A stretch of DNA of 64,000 nucleotides. Source: Mesocentrotus franciscanus (taxonomy: Eukaryota > Echinodermata > Echinoidea > Camarodonta > Strongylocentrotidae). Shown here one piece after another: positions 13,001 through 20,949 of the stretch (its first letter is position 1; each line of letters begins with the position of its first letter). The position numbers and the translations under genes are program-made. The notes under the pieces are model-generated. The model saw nothing but the letters and a program-made list of their open reading frames with translations. It did no database searches and was not told the origin of the DNA. Location: positions 1,727,390 to 1,791,389 of the forward strand of contig CP137667.1 of NCBI GenBank assembly GCA_037976565.1. Direction: 5' to 3'.

Positions 13001-14869
13001 TAGTACATACCCCAGTAGTTCAAAGTTTTGTTTGTGCTATTCATTTTGCCTTCACTTTTTTGTCCGTTGGAACCTGTTATAGCGCGTCAAAGATCGAACC
13101 AGTCGTTGATGCTGACCTATTGGTTATCAAAATGACGCCTGCCTCTCTCGTGTGCACTGGGCTGAAGGGCGTCATCGGTCAATGAACTCTTCCAGAATTA
13201 ATCGAGAACTAACAACATGTTTTATCATTGCCTTATAGGTGTTTCAACTACTACGATCACCGGGCAGCCAAACGAGGGAACCACTACCCTCCGCCAACTA
13301 CCGACATGGCTACAACACCGGTCCCATCTACATCATCTTTAGTAGTTCCCATACAGCAGAATGTAACGAATAGTACAACGGGTGAGCTTCTCCGCCGCTC
13401 CTACTCCATCACAGACCGGGGAATGATGCAGATGTTCCGTGGGTGGGTCGATGTACAGGGCCAGGGCGCCCCCAACGATTTCTGCAGGTAAGTCATCATC
13501 AGTGATCATCATTTGTCTCTCCCTTTCAATTATATTACCCGATTGCATTATAGGGTTCTTGTAATAGACTGTGGCTTTGCAAATCCAGCTCTAATTGAAT
13601 TCAAATATATTGATCAACAACTTTCTTTTGATTTGAGTTTGATAAAAGATCTACATGATTTTCTAAGCTTCGATATCAGCATTACATACAATGACACTAA
13701 CATGCTTGAGCTACACCATCACTCATGTAATATATCTCCCTCATTGATACACAGGTATGGGTAGAAGTGGGCAACAATTTCTTTTATGAAAATACATGTA
13801 GGGTCGTGTGCACTTAGTTTATTAAACTTAATCATCATCTTCTTGTATAGGGTCGTGCGCACCGATGGAAAGCCATTTCTTTCATGTCTTCTCGCTGGAT
13901 CTGAAGAAGATGATTTACTAGCCTATACTTCATCCAACCCTTCAGAAGAATGGTTTGATCCGGGTTATTCCAATACATGGTACATGAAAGACGAGGATAA
14001 TGATGGGCGAGACGACTATTGCAGGTAAGTTTTATATTTCCTTTGTCCCTATTTTTTCTCATTCGTTGTCTAGGGTAAAATGTTTGCATTGTACAAACAT
14101 AATTATACGATCGAAAATGTGCATTTTTTGCAGCTTCAGATGTCACTTGACAGAGACATAATTTAGAACCGATTGTTTTGACATAATGATCCAGTGATTG
14201 TTGAACTTTCAGTAAATGACATTATTCACTTATCTCCAATATTTATCATTGAGTTTACTTAATCTTCTTTTTGAGACTTTTTTCAAAGAACATGTATATT
14301 AATTTAAATATTCAATACTGATAACGCCAATTGTGCCGTGACCTATTTTGTGATTTGTAGTCGCCTGGCTAGAGCATTTATTGTAGGCCTATCCTTGGTA
14401 ATGGGTAACTTATGAATTATCTGCCTCACAAGACTACCATGTCACTCATATTGTTTTCATATTACAAAGATGTACTATTGATACTTCATAGTTCCATATG
14501 TTTTTTTTAAATAATGAATAGTTGCCATGGTAACCAGACATTGGTGCCCAAAAGACACTGTCAAACTGTCAAATACCAGTGCAATGCTTTTTATAGGCCT
14601 GCAGAGGTCGATCCATAACAGGGCACATACTAAAATAATGACGTCCATCACAATCAAGAATTAAATGGAGAATGCATAGGAAATGAAACCAGCTACCATT
14701 ATTATCAATCTCTTTTCTATACAGATGTATTGGTAGTGTGCCCTCTACGTTGGTTGTGTGTTTGAAAGCTGGAGCAAATGGATTTGAGGGACCTGGCAGT
14801 GATTTCTTACCTCCTAATTCCCCTGAGGAATGTCTGTTCCACCAAGCCGACCCTTTCTTTGGCTTCTAA
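1194..14869 (+). CDS. Gene A: multi-CUB secreted protein, 3' part only (13 exons)
   Basis: Coding exons by splice and homology reading: 1194-1341, 2619-2651, 3298-3467, 4379-4556, 5187-5216, 6110-6285, 8484-8655, 9560-9592, 10296-10468, 11088-11247, 13239 (or 13268)-13487, 13851-14024 and 14725-14869 with stop TAA. They encode the second half of CUB5, CUB6, CUB7, CUB8, short linkers and the C-terminal Cys-rich region. All introns are GT-AG; module boundaries are phase 1 and intra-CUB introns phase 0. The parallel with gene B suggests the missing 5' part carries a signal peptide, four CUBs and an Ig domain, but that part is not visible. One linker exon is out of frame unless an internal acceptor is used. 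Confidence 0.85.
1768..1791. repeat. AAT-type microsatellite
   Basis: A short run of taa/aat triplets next to a minus-oriented SINE, probably its degenerate tail. It is also present in copy 2. Confidence 0.7.
1795..2030 (-). mobile_element. tRNA-derived SINE (minus)
   Basis: On the minus strand the head contains the B-box-like GGTTTGAGTCTCGCCGCGG, followed by body text (aatgtcctttggcaagacat, ccacactcaacccaggtgat). The same text occurs on the plus strand at 31,972-32,200. The duplicate is at 49,843-50,083. Confidence 0.7.
2378..2528. mobile_element. 151-bp foldback MITE with TA target duplication
   Basis: A near-perfect palindrome begins GGGACTTTTAGATTTGCACG and ends with its complement, with arms of about 45 bp. 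TA flanks both ends (2376-2377 and 2529-2530), as for Tc1/mariner-type targets. It is too short to encode a transposase. Relatives: 50,431-50,581 (duplicate) and 41,415-41,575 (independent). Confidence 0.85.
2619..2651 (+). CDS. Gene A linker microexon (33 nt)
   Basis: Flanked by tctctcag and gtaaat, phase 1 to phase 1. It encodes roughly YVNAQSYIDTRG. The ending IDTRG resembles the FDTRG linker before CUB4 of gene B, which supports a true interdomain exon rather than chance. Confidence 0.8.
3298..3467 (+). CDS. Gene A exon: CUB6 first half
   Basis: Acceptor tatccag and donor gtaaat. The peptide has the CUB core: SGDSYTIASPNFPQNHPP, then RIWLIKLPQPDCQLTIDF. The usual first two CUB cysteines are absent and the single Cys lies in PDCQL. 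Phase 1 in, phase 0 out. Confidence 0.9.
3915..4191. mobile_element. hAT-like MITE with 8-bp target duplication
   Basis: Starts CAGGGGCGGATCCAG and ends CTGGATCCGCCACTG, which are inverted repeats. It is flanked by the 8-bp direct repeat GGGGCATC (3907-3914 and 4192-4199), typical of hAT-superfamily elements. The interior is G/C homopolymer-rich with no coding capacity. Confidence 0.82.
4379..4556 (+). CDS. Gene A exon: CUB6 second half
   Basis: Acceptor cacatag and donor gtaatt. The peptide contains the family motif YGDVIKEPINITSDYVLIRF and ends RGFKAHLYADCEP. NIT is a potential N-glycosylation site. Phase 0 in, phase 1 out. The GDVI codons contain the octamer TGACGTCA. Confidence 0.9.
4905..4965. 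repeat. CA microsatellite
   Basis: Interrupted CA repeats. Copy 2 has a different arrangement at about 52,950-52,998. Confidence 0.85.
5187..5216 (+). CDS. Gene A linker microexon (30 nt)
   Basis: Flanked by aaacag and gtaagt, phase 1 to phase 1, encoding about DVTQPYVDVIG. It joins CUB6 to CUB7. The 30-nt exon is unchanged in copy 2 at 53,231. Confidence 0.8.
5303..5520. repeat. TA and AAT microsatellites with SINE-tail-like sequence
   Basis: A TA run (5304-5338) precedes text with gcgctttgag and gcgctatataag, then AAT triplets and gagcgcacacaccg. Such gcgctatata plus triplet-repeat tails are common ends of deuterostome SINEs. Copy 2 (53,346-53,555) has a shorter TA run. Confidence 0.65.
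6110..6285 (+). CDS. Gene A exon: CUB7 first half
   Basis: Acceptor catacag and donor gttggt. The peptide contains SSGDTYYIASLSYPYNNYP and PEPTCHLSIEFKDF, the same two-Cys CUB type as CUB6. It ends at His-His-Lys in phase 0. Confidence 0.9.
6437..7770. repeat. 140-bp tandem repeat element, about 8 units
   Basis: A 140-bp unit (for example gataactttagtaatgtttg to gcgaatctggtttcctatc) is repeated head to tail. The block is bounded by TATCCCCTCGC on the left and its complement GCGAGGGGATA on the right, so it looks like one mobile repeat with an internal array. The minor ORFs inside are artefacts. Confidence 0.85.
8484..8655 (+). CDS. Gene A exon: CUB7 second half (intact copy)
   Basis: Acceptor tttacag and donor gtaagt. 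It reads SGSLDDTLVDLSGDVIPDN, then ISDDVIIHFSTNLLTGNRGF and ends AYCVP. The frame is open here: CTTTTAACAGG gives LLTG. In gene B one T is missing from this run and the frame stops. Confidence 0.9.
8665..8880 (+). mobile_element. tRNA-derived SINE fragment
   Basis: tRNA-like head (cgtagtacagtggttcattc, then ttctaattcaagcccggcac) followed by the shared body text aatgtccttttgcaag and ccactctccaaccaggtg. The copy 2 duplicate is at about 57,405-57,618 with one T fewer in a T run. Confidence 0.65.
9262..9520. mobile_element. hAT-like MITE, 8-bp target duplication GGAAATTA
   Basis: Ends are cagacgcgtagcc and gctacgcgcttg (inverted repeats), flanked by GGAAATTA at 9254-9261 and 9521-9528. The interior holds GA-rich sequence and poly-C tracts. 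Overlapping ORFs on both strands are low-complexity artefacts. Confidence 0.8.
9560..9592 (+). CDS. Gene A linker microexon (33 nt)
   Basis: Flanked by catacag and gttagt, phase 1 to phase 1. It encodes GATPEPSIDEQG and joins CUB7 to CUB8. It lies 40 bases after a small hAT-like MITE. Confidence 0.8.
9990..10250. repeat. TA and GA low-complexity tract before CUB8
   Basis: TA repeats (about 9,990-10,015) followed by GA-rich stretches to 10,250, just upstream of the CUB8 exon. Copy 2 (58,820-59,120) differs in repeat length. The ORFs here are artefacts. Confidence 0.8.
10296..10468 (+). CDS. Gene A exon: CUB8 first half
   Basis: Acceptor tgtatag and donor gtcagt. It reads SDGDRYSIASPNYPYENYP, then DITWSIYLTHQGCQLSITF. 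The coding sequence is identical in gene B. Confidence 0.9.
11088..11247 (+). CDS. Gene A exon: CUB8 second half
   Basis: Acceptor tctcag and donor gtatga. It contains YTGDVIPDPVNVTSYYVVIR and ends AQCEE. It lies right of the identity break, and several residues differ from the gene B copy (for example VTGYRGF against LTGDEGF). NVT is a potential N-glycosylation site. Confidence 0.9.
11640..12200. repeat. Degenerate T/C-rich tandem repeat
   Basis: Loose repeats of the form ataagtgccccttttc, about 30-40 bp each and poorly conserved. This block (about 11,530-12,240) is missing from copy 2, so it is an insertion in gene A or a deletion in gene B. Confidence 0.6.
13239..13487 (+). CDS. Gene A exon: Ser/Thr linker and C-terminal repeat 1, frame problem
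   Basis: The homologous acceptor (cttatag before 13,239) opens a Ser/Thr-rich linker starting VSTTTITGQPNEGTTT. It carries about 67 bases absent from gene B, so that frame reaches a stop at about 13,340. An internal acceptor (gggcag before 13,268) restores frame into ATTPVPSTSSLVV and then FRGWVDVQGQGAPNDFCR. Either the gene uses the internal site or this exon is broken. Donor gtaagt, phase 2 out. Confidence 0.7.
13851..14024 (+). CDS. Gene A exon: C-terminal Cys-rich repeat 2
   Basis: Acceptor tgtatag and donor gtaagt, phase 2 to phase 2. It reads VVRTDGKPFLSCLLAGSEED, later GYSNTWYMKDEDNDGRDDYC. The DxDxDGxxD stretch looks like a metal-binding loop (calcium-type Asp motif), which is inferred. 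I do not recognise a named domain. All 174 bases match the gene B exon although the flanking introns differ. Confidence 0.88.
14725..14869 (+). CDS. Gene A last exon: C-terminal repeat 3 and stop
   Basis: Acceptor atacag, phase 2 in. It encodes CIGSVPSTLVVCLKAGANGF and ends ECLFHQADPFFGF followed by TAA. Gene B differs at a few residues. A degraded copy of this exon lies at 20,688. Confidence 0.9.
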
Positions 14870-15133
14870 TTGTCACTATTCAATGATAAAATTGTTCTTT
14901 ATACTCTAGCTACCAAGGAAACTTTGTATTTATCATTCTCAATTATTTCATACATTTTTTTTTCTAGAAAGTTTGTTATCATACGTTATCTTGAAACTTT
15001 TGGCCCGCTGGTATATTGGATCTGATATCGAACTGAAAATTGCAAGCATTAAATGCGATAAAGAATGAGAGTGACTGCCCTATGGGAAAGAACTGTACGA
15101 GTTCATCTTCTTTACCTCTTATTCATGTAATAC

Positions 15134-15139
15134 AATAAA
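15134..15139 (+). terminator. Poly(A) signal AATAAA of gene A
   Basis: AATAAA lies 265 bases after the gene A stop. The hexamer and its surroundings are conserved in the copy after gene B (63,566), which supports its use. Confidence 0.6.
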
Positions 15140-15189
15140 TAGTGAAATGAATCAATTGGTATAAATTGGTAATACTGTATGTTGCAGAC

Positions 15190-15945
15190 AATTTTTGAAA
15201 TTTGAAATTTATTATAGATATATTGACTGCTACCGCTACGAGAGGTCTGGCTGTTTTTTATAGGCTCAAGGGCACATTGTGCCATCATTCCACGGCGCGC
15301 CTCGGGGTGATGGTACGATGCAACTTCACCGCGAGCTAGTATTGAAACAGCCAGTCCTCGAATATTAAAGCAGTCGATATTTCTTTTATATACCGTATTG
15401 ACACAAAAATCTAACAAGAATTCTTACCTTATCCTTTTCTTTAGTAGAGATTGGTTAAAACATCACAGAAAAGCTGAGACACTATCTGTTAATCTTCGCT
15501 GGGAAGATGACTGAATTTTACAATCATTTGGGAATCGCAGACAAAAAGCACTGTATGGTATCCGCGCTCGCACAAAGAAAATTTTAACACGTAAACCAAT
15601 GGGGATCGGGGCATGAGGGCACTTTTAAAGACTATTGACCGGTAGACGGGTACGAGGGCACTTTTTAAAAGACTATTGACTGGTAGGCGGGTACGAGGGC
15701 ACTTTTTAAAGAATATTGACTGGTAGGCGTGCATGGCTAAAATTACGACTCCAATTTCGACCAATCAGATGGCTAGATTTCTAAAGTGAGGTATATAATA
15801 ACATTTTTTTCCTTCTCAACGGTACAATGTGAAACACAATGTATATATAAATTGTATATGTAACGATGATTTCAACATAGAGTATACAGTTAATAATTTA
15901 GATAACAGGAACAACTGAGAAGAGAATTAAGTATAGAAAGGCATG
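15190..15945. repeat. Insertion specific to copy 1, with hairpin and 46-bp triple repeat
   Basis: Absent between 63,615 and 63,622 in copy 2. It contains an imperfect inverted repeat (gactgctaccgctacgagag at about 15,225 against ctcgaatattaaagcagtc at about 15,357). It also holds three copies of a roughly 46-bp unit (gagggcactttttaaagac...) at 15,600-15,735. Probably a non-autonomous mobile element. Confidence 0.5.
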
Positions 15946-16329
15946 TTCACCAATGTTGAAAGATTCGATACCACATTCGATTATCAGGCTATTTATAGAA
16001 TCGTGTACATAAGAAAGACTGTCGGCTCTCCATTTAGACTGGTATGAGATGATTTTTTTGGTGGATTTTCGTTGTTGATAATAATAGGTCTTAAACCAAA
16101 ATGTAAAAAGCAAATAGTCTCCAATGTATGCTTATGTACGTTACTCCTTGGTTTGTAAGGAAAAAAATAAACATTATACCTATCTCTAAATAGAGAGAAA
16201 GAAACTATATCGGTAGATATTAGATGTATATCAGTACAAAAATAATATGCTCTTAAAGGATAATGAACCCTGATAGTAGCCCCGGGACAAAACTATGATC
16301 TATAGTACAGCTCTCCTGCAGGACGTCAA

Positions 16330-16500
16330 CCCAAAACTACTACGTCACCGCTCATCCTCACAGACAAATCAATACCCGAAAGACAATGACCAGTACAGTG
16401 ACAATGGGCAAGTATACATTTACACCCCCTCCTACCACCATGGAAGTTATTCTGAACAACCAGAGAACTGTCCAATCAATGGGACAACTAGGCCTACCGT
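16330..16500 (+). other. Candidate orphan exon, Tyr/Asn/Gln-rich
   Basis: Between a possible acceptor (cctgcag) and a possible donor (acc|gtatat) lies an open frame reading DVNPKLLRHRSSSQTNQ, then YSDNGQVYIYTPSYHHGSY. It is more GC-rich than its surroundings and has several tyrosines. It could be an exon of an unknown gene, an alternative 3' exon or an eroded element. No homologue in the window supports it. Confidence 0.25.
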
Positions 16501-17554
16501 ATATGTTTGTATATGTCCTGGGTATATCCTAGAAATAGTGGTCTCTCCTTACATTCCCCTATTTTGTTTTGGTTCCTTTTATTATTGTTGATCTCGGATT
16601 TATGTTCCGATGAACGCAATAGTAACAGCTTCATTATGTACCTTCAAAGGTACCCCCCCCCACCACCAGAAAAGGTGATGGATTCGTGTTCTTTTACAAC
16701 AGTTTTCGATGTTCAAAATGTATCATTAATATTTAGCAACACTTGGCCATGGGCTATTTGCTCTAGCGGCAATTGTACTAAGCATTATGATAGAGTAGCT
16801 TATCCTACCTCCTTGGTTTGGTTCGAGCCGGTAAAGAACATTGACGATGGAGCGAGTGTAGCAGGGGTTCACGACAGGGCAGAGATCTGGGAGGGGGCAC
16901 CGTGCACCCTCCCTCTACCCCCCCCCCCAACACACCCACCATACGTTTATATATACCGGCTCCTGACTTTAGTGTACATGTATATACAGTACAAGCTTGA
17001 TTCGTCAGTTGTATTATATTTCTATCGCATGAAAAACAAGATTATCCGACATTATGATGCAGTAACATGTTACATGTCAATATATTTTAGAATACTGATG
17101 ATAAGATGTTTATGAATACTTGACTAGAATAAAGGCTTTATACTGACACAAAACGATGTTATACCATTGTCTGATTGTTGAATGATTGCAATAATAATAA
17201 AATTAAGACTCGTTTAGCTTTTAAACAAACTGGTTGTTGAGAGCAAGAAAAACGAGAAAGAAAAATATCACATAATTATATGGGTTGGCATTGTAACGCC
17301 CTTATGGCCGTGAGCAGCTAAAGGTGAAGTTTTCTAGTTTAAATGGTTTCATTATGTTTCATTGGTGGGCCTATATCTGAAGGTTCTAAATCGTAAATTG
17401 CACAGAGCATGGTTGATGTTATGATTATTGCTCTGTATATATAAGCCTGTCATTCATGGCCGCCAGCTTTCAAATTTTCACACCAAACAGGTCACCCCGT
17501 TTGTAATGATAGGATATTTTATTCTGCCAAATGTTTACTATAAAAGTTCAAAAT

Positions 17555-18060
17555 TCGCTACACCTTCATAATCAGCATTGCATACTTGTTTTCTTCTTAT
17601 CATGATCATTTTGAAGAGTGTATATCTAAAAGTGTATTCATATAGGCCTTCACGTTTATACTAACTCACAAATGTTAATGGGCCTACTGATCAAGAGTGC
17701 CCAAAATCAGGGCAATATGTTATTGTGTCTGCCGAACTGTTTGGCATTTATATTGCTTATGGAAACAAAAAGTGCGTTAGAACTAAACAAATATTACGAG
17801 ATCTTTCGGTACCGTAGTGTGTCATACATGCCAGAGGGTTCTCAGTTCTGAGGTTGCTAAATCGGTAATCGGAAAGAGAGAGAGAGAGAGGGGGGAGGGA
17901 GGAAGAAAAGAAGGAAGAAAGAGGGAGTGGAAGAGAGAGGAGAAGGAAACGTAAGCAAAAAGACGATGACGACACCCACACCTCTCAGGATAATGGGAAT
18001 TTTGCACCTTGTGAGACAGAGGTGCCCCCCCCCCTGGTGCAAGCACCCCTAGATGACTGG
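17555..18060. repeat. Intergenic duplicated segment, copy 1
   Basis: Shares long stretches with 20,950-21,890, including tcatgatcattttgaagagt, aactcacaaatg...gggcctactgat and gagatctttcggtaccgtag. It marks a second, older layer of duplication in the intergenic region. Confidence 0.85.
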
Positions 18061-18114
18061 AGACACGCTATGTCAATGGGTTCTATAATGATACTGTGAG
18101 TAATAGTGGTGGTA

Positions 18115-18300
18115 TTTTACATGACTGCTAAAAAAGCATAAATGCTTGTTAGTAAGCAACCAGAGGACCGACGGCTCCGAGAGACCTGGTAATGAGGATT
18201 AATGCCTTACCAAAGGGCACTAGCACATCGACTTGGTTTCGAACCCGGGGTCACCGGATTACGAGACCACTGCTCTACTAACTGAGCCATCGCGCCTCCT
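18115..18300 (-). mobile_element. tRNA-derived SINE (minus)
   Basis: The minus strand reads a tRNA-like head TGGCTCAGTTAGTAGAGCAG (A box) and GGTTTCGAACC (B box). The body includes aatgaggattaatgccttac and gtaagcaaccagaggaccga on the plus strand. Same family at 28,750 and 40,675. Confidence 0.8.
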
Positions 18301-18440
18301 CGACAATGATTGATACTCTGTTTGTTCTCATCCAGTTGGAAAAGTGTTAATGGTCAGTCTAACGCCATAATTACCTTATCATCATATCATAAAGGTTTAT
18401 AAAAATGATACGATTACAGATCATCTAAATAAATTGACCA

Positions 18441-18480
18441 ATGGACCATTATTACCTTATAATAATCATCAGGGTGGCAG
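18441..18480 (+). pseudogene. First-exon-like copy 1 (signal-peptide exon)
   Basis: ATG followed by YLIIII, ending in RVAG at a gtaag donor in phase 1, as in the gene B first exon. The downstream intron text (actcctatatcaactatgag plus GA-rich sequence) matches that after 18,621 and 24,948. An Arg interrupts the hydrophobic core. It could be an alternative first exon or a relic. Confidence 0.5.
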
Positions 18481-18519
18481 GTAAGACTCCTATATCAACT
18501 ATGAGAAAGAGAGCCAGTG

Positions 18520-18770
18520 AGAAAGAGAGAGAGAAAGGAGAGAGAGAGGTTGAAAGAGAGAGAGAGAGTCTGGTGAATCGGATCTCTATCATCATGATAT
18601 GGGCAATAATCATGGTGGCAGGTAAGACTCCTATATCAACTATGAGCAAGAGAGCCCGGGAGAAAGAAAGCCACGAGAGAAAGAGAGAAAGATAGAGAGA
18701 GAGAGAACGAGAGACAGTGAGAGTGAGAGAGATAGAGAGAGAGAGAGAGTGATAAAGCAAGAGGGAAAGG
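18520..18770. repeat. GA-rich microsatellite
   Basis: GA-rich low-complexity sequence surrounding the two first-exon-like copies. A similar tract follows exon 1 of gene B (24,970-25,190). The ORFs here are artefacts. Confidence 0.85.
18569..18621 (+). pseudogene. First-exon-like copy 2 (signal-peptide exon)
   Basis: Reads LVNRISIIMIWAIIMVAG up to a gtaag donor, nearly the same as gene B exon 1 (LVNRISIIMLWAIIIMVAG). The matching 5' start (MDRLKR) is replaced by GA repeat. An internal ATG at 18,594 gives MIWAIIMVAG. Probably the first exon of a collapsed gene copy. Confidence 0.65.
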
Positions 18771-18779
18771 GAGTACAGT

Positions 18780-20687
18780 TGTAGTGACGATTTCTCAGTT
18801 TATTTATGAAATCAGGAAATTACTGATGTATTAAATTTAATTTCAGGTGTTACCGTGTAAACTCGACTCTTACGCAATCTGGTATTTAAGACACGGTTCA
18901 TTCTAAAGATACAGGTGTATTTCCAAGACACGGACGGTAATTTATCATGTAAATAATGTTATTCTTGGTTACGGAAAATAACCAATTATAACTCGCCCTT
19001 TTAGGGCGGTTCCGTCGGTTCCGTGGGTTAACTCCTGGGTTCTATATCGTTTAGCTCAGAGCAAAGCAGTATCTCGGTTGCTGAAACATCATCAGCTACA
19101 CTCAGTGTATTATTTGGTTACATTTTTCTCCACGAGGATTCGAACCCATTTCTCCCCGAGATCTTCGGCATAGCTCCCAACAGCTACCATCTTCCCTAGT
19201 CTGTCTGGGCATGTTCACTCTGGTGTAGAGTAGGAGGATTGGATGCATGTAACCGTGTTTTCTGATAGCTGCTTTATAACTCATCTCTAAGTTTTTTCCT
19301 GGTACTTATCGGGTATGTACTCTGTAATTTATGATAACCATTTTTAGCAAAAGAGACAAAATATAAGTGGTTTCTTGACAAGATATTATTGGATTGAATT
19401 AATGATGCTAAATACGTTTGTAGACGACTTTATCTTCATTCATTTAAAGAAACACCGTCTTTATAAACAGTCATTATATGAAAATGAAAATAGTAATGTC
19501 TTTGAATTTTAGCGATATTCAGTTGTCAATATTGTGAATTTTCTTTCCAATGTGTTTTGAAAGTCATGAGAGTGGACATCGGTATTTGTCCTTGACATTG
19601 TGAAAGTCATTCTTGTCGAATTTCTCGAAAGTATCTACTCGTATTTCTTGTTTAAGGAATGTTAATAAAGAGTTATGACATTTGTAATACCATGATGAGA
19701 TATGAAATGATATGCTGTTACACATTTTTGGAGGTCGTTTGACCTTGTTCGACGATGATAGTTTGTATAGGTGTATTTCGGACAAACTATGTCTATTTCA
19801 TTTTGGTAACAATAGGTTCAACTGGCCAACGAGATTTACATCGTCGCCGAGTTCCTTTTACCAGTATCATCAGTTTCCACCATGGGTCTTTGCTCCTAGA
19901 CTACACCAGTTCGTCGAAGTTCCAGAACGCCGAACATTTCAGCTTCTCTGCAGCAGGACATTGACAGTCGTCAAAATCAACGTCGCCACGCGTCTTCCGT
20001 CGACAAGTCTCAGCAGCGTTTGTGAAAGACATTGAAGTTTGATATCGTATTATTTATATCTCATATATTTTCCAATCAAAAGTCTATTCTATTTTTTTCA
20101 GGCAAAACGGGATATCTTTGTTTGAACTAATAAGTTTAAGGAATATACACATTGGTACTTTAGTACTGCGTTCAATTTATTGACCAGTCAGGTTTTTCTT
20201 AGCTTATAATTACAGTCATCTTTACTTTGTAAAATACGAAACCAGTTCAATTGCTCAACCATAAATTGAATTCACTGAACTGTAATTATTTTTGTTTCAA
20301 GTGATTACTTATTTTTTTAGAGATCACGTAGTTAAAGAGTTTGGGATGTTGAGTCGCCGTGCTTGATTGATTGGTGTGTTGAATTTGTGATTGTCTTAGA
20401 AAACATATCAATACACCACACTCCCATAATTGAGAAAAGTCAGTTTCTTCCCAACACAGTTTATGCGTGTGTGTGATACAGAAATAATGGAGTGGATGAA
20501 GAAAGACAATAATGAGAGAAAGAGGGGGGGGAAACGGAGAAACATTATACAAATAACGTTGTTGGTCTTGTAAATGTTATAATAAACGTTGTAAAGGAGG
20601 AAAAGGAAGAATATTCATGTATCTTCCTTTCGGAAATGGTCTTGTTGTATCCTAGTTCTATTATAATGGTAGTTCTAGCAGTAATCT
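18780..20687. other. Non-coding stretch between first-exon and last-exon remnants
   Basis: No CUB or Ig exon is detected. The only unusual part is 19,815-20,035, more GC-rich, with short open frames on both strands. A minus frame 20,032-19,901 has Cys pairs (DDCQCPAAEKLKC) but only 43 residues. I assign no gene. Confidence 0.5.
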
Positions 20688-20775
20688 GATTTGAGGGACC
20701 TGGCAGCGATTCTTACCTCATAACGCTCCTGAGGAATGTTTCTTCCACCAAGCCGATCCTTTCTGTGGCTTCTAA
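20688..20775 (+). pseudogene. Broken last-exon copy (C-terminal repeat 3)
   Basis: Matches the gene A and gene B last exon from gatttgagggacc to the TAA, including gaatgtttcttccaccaagc, but has lost one T (gattcttacc against gatttcttacc), so the frame is broken. One codon near the end is TGT instead of TTT. 3' homology runs on to about 20,945. The upstream part of the exon and its splice site are missing. Confidence 0.85.
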
Positions 20776-20949
20776 TTGTCTCCTCATCCAATGTTAAGAT
20801 TGTTCTTTATACTCTAATCCAAGGAAACTTTGTATTTATCATTCTCAATTATGTTATAGATTTCATTTTTTCTAGAAAGTTTGTTATCATACGTTAACTC
20901 GAAAGTTTTGGCCTGTAGGTATATTGGATCTGATAACGAACAGGAATTT

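Larger units (their letters stand above)
1..15990 (+). repeat. Tandem segmental duplication, copy 1 (3' half of gene A)
   Basis: This segment recurs from 48,049. It holds the last 13 exons of gene A, their introns and about 1.1 kb of downstream sequence. By eye it is almost identical to copy 2 up to about 10,610, with only a handful of substitutions plus repeat-length changes. Beyond that, introns are clearly diverged and exons carry amino-acid changes. The left border lies outside the window. Position 1 is inside the intron between the two halves of CUB5. Confidence 0.93.
14870..18440. other. Intergenic region after gene A
   Basis: The first 270 bases are 3' UTR-like. 15,190-15,945 is absent from copy 2. 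16,280-16,500 has one open, relatively GC-rich stretch (separate entry). 17,555-18,060 is a segment also found at 20,950-21,890. No other convincing gene is seen. Confidence 0.6.

Noticed and set aside
16507..17115. 202-codon plus-strand ORF with a hydrophobic stretch
   Set aside because: No recognisable domain, poly-C and poly-Pro interruptions, and it runs out of the candidate exon in another frame. It looks like chance open sequence.
18115..18300. Functional tRNA gene
   Set aside because: A- and B-box-like motifs are present, but the head is not a complete cloverleaf and is followed by a SINE body shared with other copies.
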